The translations under genes were made by a program, and so were the position numbers. The notes under the pieces are model-generated. The model was not told where the DNA came from. It made no database searches and was given only the letters and a program-made list of their open reading frames with translations. Of a stretch of DNA of 64,000 bases, positions 1-6,545 are shown one piece after another. This stretch comes from JACRCG01 sp964524835 (GTDB lineage: Bacteria > Desulfobacterota > Desulfuromonadia > Geobacterales > Pseudopelobacteraceae): assembly GCA_964524835.1 (NCBI GenBank), contig CAZGEG010000021.1, positions 18,272 to 82,271 on the forward strand, given 5' to 3'. Each line of letters opens with the position of its first letter. Position 1 is the stretch's first letter.

Positions 1-1
1 C

Positions 2-1084
2 GATGTCGCCAAGTTTTTGATGAAGATGGATGGCATCTCTTTTCCTGCCGCCCTCGAACGCCTCGCAAGAAGAGGAGGAATCACCATCCCCAACGGTGAC
101 GGCGAGGAGGAAAGGGAACGGAGGGGCATGCTGAATGTCCTGGCTAAGGCACAGCAGTTCTATCACAACAGCCTGCTGCAAAATCAGAACGGGGCGAAGG
201 CATACGTCGGCTCCCGGATGACCGAAGCTATGGTCAGACAGTTCGGGATCGGCTTTGCACCGGTCGGCACGAAGACCCTTGTGGACTTTCTCGGCAAGGA
301 AAGGCTCCCGCTCGAAGTCGCAGAAAAGGCCGGGCTGATAAGGAAGGATGCCGCGGACGGCTACCGGGACATTTTCCGGGGGCGCGTGATCTTCCCCATA
401 AAGGATAAATCGGGGAACTTCATTGCCTTTGCCGGCCGCACGATCAGTTCAACCAACTCACGATACAAATACATCAACAGCCCAGAGACGCCGCTATTCA
501 AGAAGTCGGCAACCATCTTCGGGCTTGACGACGCCATCGACGCAATGAAGGAAAAAGGGGAGGTCTATGTGGTCGAAGGGTACATCGACCTCATGCAGAT
601 GCGGGCCGCCGGCATCCCCAACGTCGTCGCCACCTGCGGGACGGCGTTCACCAGGGAGCACGCGGCTATTCTGAAGCGCTATGTCCGGCGGCTGAACCTG
701 ATGTTCGATGGAGACGGCGCAGGCAGAAAGGCCCTCCAGAAAGGGATACTGCTGGCGGTTAAAGAGGAGATGAAGGCCACTGTCTTCATCTTTCCTGAAG
801 GCCAGGACCCTGATTCTTTCTACAAGGATGGCGGCAAAACCGAAAACCTCGTCACCATGTCCGGCTTCGATTACCTGAAGCAATCCGACATTGAAATGAA
901 CGCCATGATGCAGAATCTCCACCGCCTTGAGCGGCTGGAGAACGGGTTCGCGTACATGGCAAAAACGATTCCCGATGTCGCCAGGCTGCTGGCCAGGCGG
1001 GGGAATCTGGGCGAGCTTTTCGGCCCGGAGGTCCTGCCGGTCATCGAGGAAATCATTACACGACAGGGAGGAGTACGAAGATGA
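2..1084 (+). CDS. DnaG-like DNA primase, 5' end outside window
   Basis: Primase that would make RNA primers for copying the element after transfer or during replication. The frame is open from the first bases (D-V-A-K-F-L before the first ATG), so the N-terminus, including any zinc-binding domain, lies upstream. Counting from the TTG at position 17, the DnaG catalytic core motif YRDIFRGRVIFPI is at about residues 117-129, and the TOPRIM domain shows the metal-binding EGYID at 187-191 and DGD at 231-233. The protein ends soon after the TOPRIM region and lacks most of the long C-terminal helicase-binding domain of chromosomal DnaG, as is common in mobile-element primases. The stop codon overlaps the next start in ATGA, so the two genes are translationally coupled. 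Confidence 0.88.
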   Translation, partial: DVAKFLMKMDGISFPAALERLARRGGITIPNGDGEEERERRGMLNVLAKAQQFYHNSLLQNQNGAKAYVGSRMTEAMVRQFGIGFAPVGTKTLVDFLGKERLPLEVAEKAGLIRKDAADGYRDIFRGRVIFPIKDKSGNFIAFAGRTISSTNSRYKYINSPETPLFKKSATIFGLDDAIDAMKEKGEVYVVEGYIDLMQMRAAGIPNVVATCGTAFTREHAAILKRYVRRLNLMFDGDGAGRKALQKGILLAVKEEMKATVFIFPEGQDPDSFYKDGGKTENLVTMSGFDYLKQSDIEMNAMMQNLHRLERLENGFAYMAKTIPDVARLLARRGNLGELFGPEVLPVIEEIITRQGGVRR

Positions 1085-1350
1085 TAAGGACGATAATTCC
1101 GGCAGTTGCGGCGATGATCCTGAGCGGTTGCAGCCACAGCCAGTGGGCCAGCGTCGAGCTTGCGACCCTGGGTGCTTCCTGGTTAAACCCTGTAGCAACG
1201 GTGGTCCATATGACCGCCAGTGCCGGCAGGGCCATGACCGATCCTCAAGAGGAGCTGCGGGAAAAGGTGCAGCAACGCGAAGAGGAACGGAAAAAAGAAT
1301 TACCCTCTGAACAGTCGCAGCCTGGTCCGCCTCGGACTGAGACGAAGTAA
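1081..1350 (+). CDS. small lipoprotein, function unknown
   Basis: An 89-residue protein with a hydrophobic N-terminus and a lipobox, LSGC, at residues 14-17, so it is predicted to be cleaved before Cys17 and lipid-anchored. The C-terminal third is a charged, Glu/Arg-rich stretch followed by a Pro-rich tail. The start ATG overlaps the primase stop by four bases (ATGA), which fixes the start and indicates one transcript. Small lipoproteins on conjugative elements often act in the mating pore or in exclusion, but nothing in this sequence identifies its job. Confidence 0.65.
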   Translation: MIRTIIPAVAAMILSGCSHSQWASVELATLGASWLNPVATVVHMTASAGRAMTDPQEELREKVQQREEERKKELPSEQSQPGPPRTETK

Positions 1351-1386
1351 CGGTTAAGAGAACGGGCTTACCTGCTCTTTGAATAT

Positions 1387-1520
1387 GGGGAGCGGCGCTT
1401 GGTGCGCCCTCCCCTACCCTCTCTCCCCTCGCCCAAGAGGGTTCCTCGGAGCCTCCGTAGTCACGGTGGTTGCGGGGAGCCCTTTTGGGCTCCTAACAAA
1501 TCACAAGGGGGGAGAGGGTC
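1387..1520 (+). promoter_or_regulatory. structured leader that can mask the ribosome site of the next gene
   Basis: Three nested structures are visible. An 11-bp stem with one bulge joins 1387-1398 to 1404-1414. A 7-bp perfect hairpin (GGAGCCC, four T, GGGCTCC) lies at 1476-1493. Most striking, 1416-1429 pairs over 14 continuous bases, with one G-U pair, to 1506-1519, which is the whole purine-rich ribosome-binding site of the 45-codon gene starting at 1521. The leader could therefore switch between a closed and an open form. No known riboswitch class is recognised. Confidence 0.5.
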
Positions 1521-1658
1521 ATGACTGTAAGAGCACGGATAAACGGCAGGGAATATTCACTTTCGTGGGAGGAATTCGAGAAGGCCTTACTGAGGAACGA
1601 TCTTTCAGGCGGTCCGATCGAGGTTATTTCCATTTTCGCGGGAATGAGACCCTGCTAA
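1521..1658 (+). CDS. 45-residue small protein, unknown
   Basis: A short reading frame beginning MTVRARINGREYSL and ending AGMRPC. It is supported by a very strong purine-rich ribosome site directly upstream (1506-1518), by a good terminator 40 bases downstream, and by ordinary codon use. The sequence contains a charged amphipathic stretch (SWEEFEKALLRNDL) and no signal peptide or cysteine cluster except the final Cys. The longer overlapping frame 1379-1735 is less likely because it has no ribosome site and reads through the terminator. Its leader can sequester the ribosome site, so expression may be conditional. No family is recognised. Confidence 0.5.
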   Translation: MTVRARINGREYSLSWEEFEKALLRNDLSGGPIEVISIFAGMRPC

Positions 1659-1697
1659 AGTCTTCAGGTCGGATGATGCATCGTCCGCCCTGGATAG

Positions 1698-1727
1698 AGG
1701 CGGCCCATATGTGGCCGCCTTTTTTTT
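1698..1727 (+). terminator. rho-independent terminator
   Basis: Perfect 8-bp stem AGGCGGCC / GGCCGCCT around a 7-base loop, followed by a run of eight T. It ends the transcript of the 45-residue gene. A decayed relative of this hairpin lies at 3470-3497, immediately before the second copy of the 157-bp repeat. Confidence 0.85.
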
Positions 1728-1884
1728 GTTGTTGAGCAGAATAATCTTGCTGCTGTAACACGCAATAATCTAGCGTTGACAATACTGAATAATCTAGCTA
1801 TCGTGAATCACAATAATCTAGCGATGAAAGAGAGATTACAATGGCAACAACTCCGGCACAACGCAGACTTGCCGATGCACTAAG
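1728..1884 (+). repeat. 157-bp direct repeat, copy 1
   Basis: Matches 3502-3658 at 154 of 157 positions (differences at 1762, 1867 and 1880), offset exactly 1,774 bases. The repeat contains the four 24-bp operator-like units (AATAATCT cores at 1740, 1764, 1788 and 1812) and the first 14 codons of the winged-helix/Fic gene. The copies bracket a 1.6-kb segment of gene fragments and small regulators, so the segment entered by, or created, a duplication. Confidence 0.92.
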
Positions 1885-1906
1885 GTTAATGATGGATTTG
1901 AAGTAA
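1841..1906 (+). pseudogene. decayed start of the winged-helix/Fic gene
   Basis: Begins with the same start codon context and the same first residues (MATTPAQRRLADAL) as the intact gene at 3615, then departs from it after codon 14 and stops after 21 codons. It is the broken copy left by the duplication. Its promoter and operator region is intact, so a 21-residue peptide may still be made. Confidence 0.8.
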
Positions 1907-2013
1907 AGTTCTCTGTGGGAGTAGCAATTACAGAGTCAAAGGAGAAGATTTTAGGAGCTGTCAAGTTAGCAGACTCCAGGATGTTCAGAATAAAGCTGAA
2001 CGTAAAATGCTGG
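1891..2013 (+). pseudogene. possible GGDEF-domain tail fragment
   Basis: Directly after the end of repeat copy 1, one frame reads DGFEVKFSVGVA, a short spacer, then LADSRMFRIK. This pattern (a beta strand with SxGVA followed by AD-x-x-MF-x-x-K) is typical of the last part of GGDEF diguanylate cyclase domains. No start codon, no GGDEF motif and no full domain are present, so at most this is a remnant. The assignment rests on a short motif only. Confidence 0.35.
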
Positions 2014-2046
2014 CTAGCAAGCCTTCATAACACGGAGATGTTATTG

Positions 2047-2391
2047 TCACTTCACACGCTTATTCACATTACCAACCAGCTTCAAGATACTATCCCGCAG
2101 TTCTCCATTCTTGATTCTTCTGAAGGACTGTAACAGCTGATCCTCTTCACCAGTAAGCCTCACATGCTGCGTAGGAGCCGAACTAAAGAACTCTAATAGC
2201 GACACCTTAAGAGCTAGTGCTATCTGCTGTAACTTAAGAACATTAAGCGTAGTGTGACCGTTTTCATACTTCTGTATCTGCTGAAAAGTAACACCCACCA
2301 TCTCGGCAAGCTTCTCTTGTGATAGACCAGCTTGCTGCCTTAACAGCTTGATCTTCATACCCAATTCAACATTACCGACCACATCACCCAT
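2047..2391 (-). CDS. XRE-family repressor
   Basis: A 114-residue protein with a cI-like helix-turn-helix at about residues 12-66: an opening helix (GMKIKLLRQQAGLSQEKLAEMVGV in outline), a recognition helix with TFQQIQKYENG, and a closing helix. The C-terminal 45 residues are helical and carry no peptidase motif, so it should be a simple DNA-binding repressor. It is transcribed away from the receiver gene at 2564. A palindrome at 2431-2446 between the two genes is a likely operator. The gene is AT-rich compared with the neighbouring tra region, consistent with separate acquisition. Confidence 0.85.
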   Translation of the reverse strand: MGDVVGNVELGMKIKLLRQQAGLSQEKLAEMVGVTFQQIQKYENGHTTLNVLKLQQIALALKVSLLEFFSSAPTQHVRLTGEEDQLLQSFRRIKNGELRDSILKLVGNVNKRVK

Positions 2392-2430
2392 AGCGCCACC
2401 ATCCTTGACGGAAGATTACAACTAAGGGTT

Positions 2431-2446
2431 GTGTACTGCTATACAC
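2431..2446. promoter_or_regulatory. candidate operator of the XRE repressor
   Basis: Palindrome GTGTA, six bases, TACAC, 39 bases upstream of the repressor start and in the divergent region shared with the receiver gene. Its size suits a dimeric cI-like repressor. Binding is inferred. Confidence 0.4.
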
Positions 2447-2563
2447 GCACATTAGAAATCATGTGGCTTGTAAATACATACTCGTAGTGGTATATCGTAT
2501 CTTGTATTCATCAATCATCATGGCTGATTTCATGTCATGCAAGTTAGATTTCATGGAGACATT

Positions 2564-2974
2564 ATGGTCAGAAATGACGCTGCTATCAGCTATGGTGGTG
2601 AGACAGTTCTAGTAGCAGATGATGACCCAATAGTACGTGATATGTTGTATAATCTTCTTACTGAGTTTGGTTACAGTGTAATCCTAGCTTCTAATGGACA
2701 AGAAGCCGTGGACAAGTACAAGCAGCACGGTAGCACGATTCACTTGGTGTTATCAGATATTGTTATGCCAAATAAGGATGGTGTCTCAGTATACAAAGAG
2801 ATTAAAGAGATGCAACCTGATGCTGTGATACTGTTAATGAGCGGATATTACGACCCTAAAACTTTTAACATTGCTGAAGGGATGCAGGTTATACCAAAAC
2901 CTTTTTCGATTGATGTGTTGATTAGAACAATAAGGAGCAGCCTTGATAAAGAATGTAACGTCTATGAAACTTGA
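2564..2974 (+). CDS. single-domain response regulator
   Basis: A stand-alone receiver domain of about 136 residues. The acidic pocket is seen in VADDDP, the phospho-acceptor Asp in LVLSDIVMP, the conserved Ser in LLMSG, and the Lys in IPKPF. There is no output domain, so it would signal by protein contact or act as a phosphate relay. The ATG at 2564 is preferred over the upstream one at 2537 because GGAGA lies five bases before it. No histidine kinase is visible nearby. It sits between the two 157-bp repeats and ends before a terminator at 3123. Confidence 0.85.
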   Translation: MVRNDAAISYGGETVLVADDDPIVRDMLYNLLTEFGYSVILASNGQEAVDKYKQHGSTIHLVLSDIVMPNKDGVSVYKEIKEMQPDAVILLMSGYYDPKTFNIAEGMQVIPKPFSIDVLIRTIRSSLDKECNVYET

Positions 2975-3122
2975 TAGATGGCTTGTTAATTCATAGGTTA
3001 ATAGTAGTTTTGCTTAAGCGAGAAACACGCATAGAGAGGTATGGGTATAGGTAGATAGAGGCTCATTCCTGACTATTTACGACCGCAGGGGGTCTTTTCT
3101 AGCCACATATAAAAGCATCATC

Positions 3123-3156
3123 AAGGGCATATCCTCATCGGGTATGTCCTTTTTTC
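3123..3156 (+). terminator. rho-independent terminator
   Basis: Stem AAGGGCATA / TATGTCCTT with one G-U pair, an 11-base loop and a run of T, about 150 bases after the receiver gene. Confidence 0.7.
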
Positions 3157-3259
3157 ATTTCTAGCAGTCGGCTGCATATCACCAGACGTGGTGAATACTA
3201 CTAGAAAGGGGAAACATCATGGACGTGCATCAAGTAATCAACAGCAGGATCATGGAGCT

Positions 3260-3439
3260 ATGCATCGGGTCCATCATTCAGTCATTCCTCGCGAAACTAA
3301 CAGCAACTTCGGTTTCAATCTCCCATGGTGGGATCGTCTGTGTGGCACGTACCGCCCACAGCCTGAACAAGGGCACACCCGAATGAGTATCGGCCTTAAA
3401 GAGTTACAGGATACTAAGCAGTTGACCCTCCCTAAATAA
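3260..3439 (+). pseudogene. C-terminal fragment of a sterol desaturase / fatty acid hydroxylase
   Basis: The frame reads MHRVHHSV, then PRETNSNFGFNLPWWDRL, then GTYRPQP. This is the conserved tail of integral-membrane sterol desaturase family enzymes, including the last iron-binding histidine motif HxxHH. The family normally has about 250-300 residues with several membrane spans; only about 59 residues remain. The same bases also carry a 55-codon frame from 3220 with a fair ribosome site, which I judge accidental. The fragment lies just before repeat copy 2, in a stretch that looks like assembled debris. Confidence 0.75.
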
Positions 3440-3469
3440 CTCATTCAGCCATTTCTTCGCAGGCCGGAG

Positions 3470-3497
3470 TAGAGACGGCCCTATTTGGTCGCCTCTA
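3470..3497 (+). terminator. decayed terminator hairpin
   Basis: TAGAGACGGCC and GGTCGCCTCTA form an imperfect stem without a long T run. Position and sequence match the terminator at 1698-1727 that precedes repeat copy 1, so the duplication originally extended slightly further left and this arm has diverged. Confidence 0.4.
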
Positions 3498-3501
3498 TCT
3501 C

Positions 3502-3658
3502 GTTGTTGAGCAGAATAATCTTGCTGCTGTAACACACAATAATCTAGCGTTGACAATACTGAATAATCTAGCTATCGTGAATCACAATAATCTAGCGATG
3601 AAAGAGAGATTACAATGGCAACAACTCCGGCACAACGCAGGCTTGCCGATGCATTAAG
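3502..3658 (+). repeat. 157-bp direct repeat, copy 2 (intact locus)
   Basis: Same unit as 1728-1884. Here it runs into a complete Fic gene, so this is the functional right junction and copy 1 is the broken one. Confidence 0.92.
3514..3609 (+). promoter_or_regulatory. four 24-bp direct repeats with embedded promoter
   Basis: The 11-base core AATAATCTAGC occurs at 3514 (with one change), 3538, 3562 and 3586, each exactly 24 bases apart. A sigma-70-like promoter lies inside the array: TTGACA at 3550-3555, a 17-base spacer, and TATCGT at 3573-3578. The array ends five bases before the Fic start codon. A protein bound along the array would block the promoter. The most obvious candidate is the winged-helix N-terminus of the Fic protein itself. 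Confidence 0.7.
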
Positions 3659-5141
3659 TGCCCTGAAGAGATTGCAGGATGAAGGTAAAACCGCCATAAA
3701 GTCGGGTGAACTGACTCGAATGCAGCGGGAGAGTCTTGTCAAGAACGGCTTCCTGCAACCGATTGTCAAGGGGTGGTATATGCCCTGCCGGCCTGGCGAA
3801 GAGACCGGTGACAGCACACCGTGGTATGCGGCGATGCGTGACTTCATTCAGGGCTATTGCACAGAGCGGTTTGGTGATCAATGGCATGTGTCAGCAGAAT
3901 ACTCATTATTTCTGCATACGGGAAAGACTATAACGCCGCAGCAGGTTGTGATCCACTCGCCGCTTGGCCAAAACGGTCTGCTGAAGCTGCCTGACAATTG
4001 CTCGATCCTGGACTACAAGGTGAAGGATTTTGTTCCTGCCGGAAAAATCCAGATGGTGGAACGAATCCGCGTTCTGACGCTTCCGATGGCTCTCATACGG
4101 GTGCCGGAAGCATTTTTCACTACCTATGCCCAGGATGCCCATATCGCCCTTCATCAGTTGCGGGATGCGTCGGATCTAAACAGGGAACTGCTCGAAGGAG
4201 GTCATAGCAGTGTTGCCGGGCGTCTCGCCGGGGCCTTGCGGGCGTCGGGGCGCGGAGAATTGGCGGATAATGTGCTGGCAACCATGAGAACAGCAGGATT
4301 TGTGGTCAACGAGTCAAATCCATTTAGTGTTGCACCGCCGCCCTTGGCATTCACCAGAGCGCAATCGCCCTATGTCCTGCGGATGCGTCTGATGTGGCAA
4401 ACCATGCGAGAGATCGTCTTAAGCTCTTTCCCAGCTGAACCAGGCATCCCGTCCGACATAGAGAAGTTCATGGATGCAGTTGAAGAAAACTATAAAAACG
4501 ACGCCTATCACTCCCTCTCCATTGAAGGGTATCGTGTCACTCCGGAACTTATTCAAAAGGTCGCCACCGGGGACTGGAATCCGGACAGGAATGACTCTGA
4601 CGCGGAAATGAAAAATGCCATGGCGGCACACGGGTACTGGCTCGCTCACAATGAGGTCAAGGCTACGATTAGAAATATTCTGACGGGGGCAAACCCTGGC
4701 GCCGCATTCCGCCAGGATCACTCTTCATGGTATCGCAACCTTTTCTCGCCAAATGTCGATGCCGGTTTCCTCAAACCGGCGGATCTGGCAGGTTACCGGA
4801 CAGACAAGGTCTTTATCCGGGGGGCAACCCATGTTCCCCCTTCCCAGGATGCAGTCCGTGACATGATGCCTGAACTGTGCGACCTGCTGGAGGCTGAACC
4901 AAGTGCAGCCGTTCGCGCCGTACTGGGACATTTTATGTTTGTGTACATCCATCCGTATTTTGACGGCAATGGCAGATTGGGCCGGTTCCTGATGAATGCC
5001 ATGCTGGCGTCCGGAGGATATCCATGGACGGTTATCCGGATTGAACAACGATCTGATTATATGGCAGGCCTCGAATCGGCGAGTTCGCGGGGAGAAATAA
5101 AACCCTTTGCGGAATTTGTTGCCAAATCGATGAAAGGTTAG
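3615..5141 (+). CDS. winged-helix / Fic-domain protein (predicted AMP transferase)
   Basis: 508 residues. The N-terminal part, about 1-60, resembles the winged-helix of AbiEi-type antitoxins (ELTRMQRESLVKNGFLQPIVKG pattern, a wing leading into GWYMP). The C-terminal part is a Fic domain with the active-site motif HPYFDGNGRLGR starting at His446. The inhibitory motif SLSIEG at 300-305 fits the S-x-x-x-E-G rule of self-restrained Fic enzymes, so the protein carries its own brake. Fic enzymes usually transfer AMP to a target protein hydroxyl. Four 24-bp repeats cover its promoter, suggesting that the DNA-binding domain represses its own gene. Substrate and trigger are unknown. Confidence 0.85.
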   Translation: MATTPAQRRLADALSALKRLQDEGKTAIKSGELTRMQRESLVKNGFLQPIVKGWYMPCRPGEETGDSTPWYAAMRDFIQGYCTERFGDQWHVSAEYSLFLHTGKTITPQQVVIHSPLGQNGLLKLPDNCSILDYKVKDFVPAGKIQMVERIRVLTLPMALIRVPEAFFTTYAQDAHIALHQLRDASDLNRELLEGGHSSVAGRLAGALRASGRGELADNVLATMRTAGFVVNESNPFSVAPPPLAFTRAQSPYVLRMRLMWQTMREIVLSSFPAEPGIPSDIEKFMDAVEENYKNDAYHSLSIEGYRVTPELIQKVATGDWNPDRNDSDAEMKNAMAAHGYWLAHNEVKATIRNILTGANPGAAFRQDHSSWYRNLFSPNVDAGFLKPADLAGYRTDKVFIRGATHVPPSQDAVRDMMPELCDLLEAEPSAAVRAVLGHFMFVYIHPYFDGNGRLGRFLMNAMLASGGYPWTVIRIEQRSDYMAGLESASSRGEIKPFAEFVAKSMKG

Positions 5142-5172
5142 GGATATTATAACTTCACCGTGACTTGAGGTG

Positions 5173-5649
5173 TCACTCCAATTCCTTAAGCATCGTGAAA
5201 ACCTTTTCCAGATAGGAAATTGACTCGGAATGAATCCCTCCAGGACATTTTGATTCGCGCGGACCGGCAATATTGAGAACGCTGATGAACTGACCATTCA
5301 GCCAGCGAACCACCTGCTCCGGTTTAATTACCTCTTCTCCATCCAACTGAACGATAAGGCTTGGCTTTCCGTTTTTGATGGTGAAGTCATGGGTTAACTT
5401 GGTTCCTTCCGACAGAATACCTTTATTGAGGATCAGCGTTCCATCGGATTCTATGACATTCTTTTCGGTCCGGAAATAAGATTCAGGCGATTCCAGCTCT
5501 ATCATCGGGTACTGGTCCGGAATAACGCCATCCTCGGCACGTCTGCCTTTAGGGCAATAACCGCCGATCGGGATACCCGCATTAACAGCTGCATCGAGAC
5601 CTGCGCGGTCTACACCTGTCTGTCCTCCTGAAATGACTTTCCGGATCAT
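5173..5649 (-). CDS. YpsA-like SLOG-fold protein (putative molybdenum carrier family)
   Basis: 158 residues beginning MIRKVISGGQTGVDRAGLDAA, the glycine-rich nucleotide-binding start of the group annotated as putative molybdenum carrier, now grouped with circularly permuted YpsA proteins of the SLOG superfamily. GYCPKGRRAEDG and a central Thr/Asn-rich strand (GTLILNKG) fit the family. These proteins are thought to bind nucleotides or related ligands and are common near mobile-element genes; no reaction is established. The start overlaps the stop of the upstream IHF-like gene by four bases, so the two are co-expressed. Confidence 0.75.
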   Translation of the reverse strand: MIRKVISGGQTGVDRAGLDAAVNAGIPIGGYCPKGRRAEDGVIPDQYPMIELESPESYFRTEKNVIESDGTLILNKGILSEGTKLTHDFTIKNGKPSLIVQLDGEEVIKPEQVVRWLNGQFISVLNIAGPRESKCPGGIHSESISYLEKVFTMLKELE

Positions 5650-5930
5650 TCAGTCTTTCCGTTGATTGCGTCCCGCAGCAGGTTGCTCGGCTTGAACGTC
5701 AATATTCTTCTTGCTTCAATGGTGATTGACTCGCCGGTCTGAGGGTTACGGCCACGACGATCTGCCTTTTGCTTGACGATAAAACTGCCGAAGCCGGATA
5801 TTTTCAGATTCTCGCCGGATTCAAGAGTGCTTTTCATGATAGAAAAAACGGCCTCCACCATCTCGGCGGATTCCTTTTTTGTCAGGCCGATGCCAGCCTG
5901 GACTTTTTCAAAGATGTCTGCTTTGGTCAT
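5646..5930 (-). CDS. HU/IHF-family DNA-bending protein (IHF alpha-like)
   Basis: 94 residues covering the whole HU/IHF fold: an N-terminal helical dimer region (TKADIFEKVQAGIGLTKKES in outline), the GFGSF turn at about residues 46-50, the DNA-contacting arm with RRGRNPQTG, and the closing helix. The arm sequence and the Pro in RNPQTG are the DNA-bending features of the family. It closely resembles the IHF alpha subunit. The chromosome will have its own IHF genes, so this is probably an element-borne copy able to tune site-specific recombination or transfer. It is the first gene of a two-gene operon. Confidence 0.88.
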   Translation of the reverse strand: MTKADIFEKVQAGIGLTKKESAEMVEAVFSIMKSTLESGENLKISGFGSFIVKQKADRRGRNPQTGESITIEARRILTFKPSNLLRDAINGKTE

Positions 5931-6121
5931 TGTTCCCCTCTCTAATTTACTGCGGATTCCGCACCAAGTCTAATTTACGAATCGATCATTCGAATATCTT
6001 CTCGAACATTCATTTAATCAGCGGTAGTGATTTACTCTATATCGTCCAGGATGATCAGTGGCATGTGGAGATAGCGGCTTCAATTCAGATGCCAGGGTAA
6101 TTCATGGCTTCCCGATCGGAG

Positions 6122-6322
6122 TCATGCGGTATTTTTCAGACGGCTGTTCTGTTTGTCGGGAATGGTGTATTTCGCCGGTCCTGCTGCCATCAGATCAGCA
6201 AGTGCCTGACTGAGAGATCCTGTAATGTACTTGTGCCCCAAACATTCTGCAAGCTCCGAACGACTCCGAGGTGTACTGACAATGAACGCCATGATGAGGT
6301 TACAAACTGACTCTGGCCTTCA
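6122..6322 (-). pseudogene. C-terminal winged-helix fragment of a RecG-like/Fic-type regulator
   Basis: One minus-strand frame reads TPRSRSELAECLG, then LADLMAAGPAKYTIPDKQNSRLKNT and a stop. This is the typical C-terminal helix-turn-helix seen in ATP-dependent helicase-like (AlbA_2) and some Fic proteins, which end with a T-I-P-D-K-x-x-S-R-x-Q-K pattern. No start codon or upstream domain remains; the frame is closed by a stop just upstream. It is a leftover of a lost gene between the IHF operon and the Kiwa operon. Confidence 0.6.
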
Positions 6323-6420
6323 CTCTGTTCTGAGCCGCAACGCATTCTCAGGGAGAATTCATGTTCCGCCAAGTTCTCGATCCCCCCGTAAACCCAACTT
6401 GCAATCTTGCAAGCCAGACC

Positions 6421-6537
6421 CTAAGGTGTTTCGAGAGGCCAGAGATCCGCGTCCTCGTAGCTGCAGATCACAGAGTTCGAGAGACAGTGAGGCCACAGAG
6501 AGTTACCTATCCCGAAGTTTGCGATGTAGACGTCCAC
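6421..6537 (-). pseudogene. truncated fourth gene of the Kiwa operon
   Basis: A GTG start at 6537 with AGGAG five bases upstream opens a frame reading VDVYIANFGIGNSLWPHCL and continuing to WPLETP, stopped after 38 codons. The IANFG...LWPxCL beginning looks like the N-terminus of a longer protein family, and the frame ends abruptly in unrelated sequence. Its ribosome site lies in the stop region of the preceding gene, so it was the next gene of the operon. The deletion that removed the rest probably also joined the winged-helix fragment at 6122-6322. Confidence 0.6.
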
Positions 6538-6545
6538 TTTTTCTC

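Noticed and set aside
494..1198. 234-codon minus-strand frame under the primase
   Set aside because: Antisense shadow of the primase; the primase frame has clear TOPRIM motifs.
1379..1735. 118-codon plus-strand frame
   Set aside because: It has no ribosome site, reads through two hairpins and the terminator, and overlaps the better supported 45-codon gene in another frame.
1915..2133. 72-codon plus-strand frame taken as a gene
   Set aside because: Only its first 33 codons are domain-like and they continue upstream of the start; the rest is antisense to the XRE repressor.
3220..3387. 55-codon frame with a fair ribosome site over the desaturase fragment
   Set aside because: The other frame matches a conserved enzyme tail; the overlap is most simply accidental, though a tiny peptide cannot be excluded.
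5931..6121. Possible small gene upstream of the IHF operon
   Set aside because: Frames are short, lack ribosome sites and show no motif; treated as promoter and debris.
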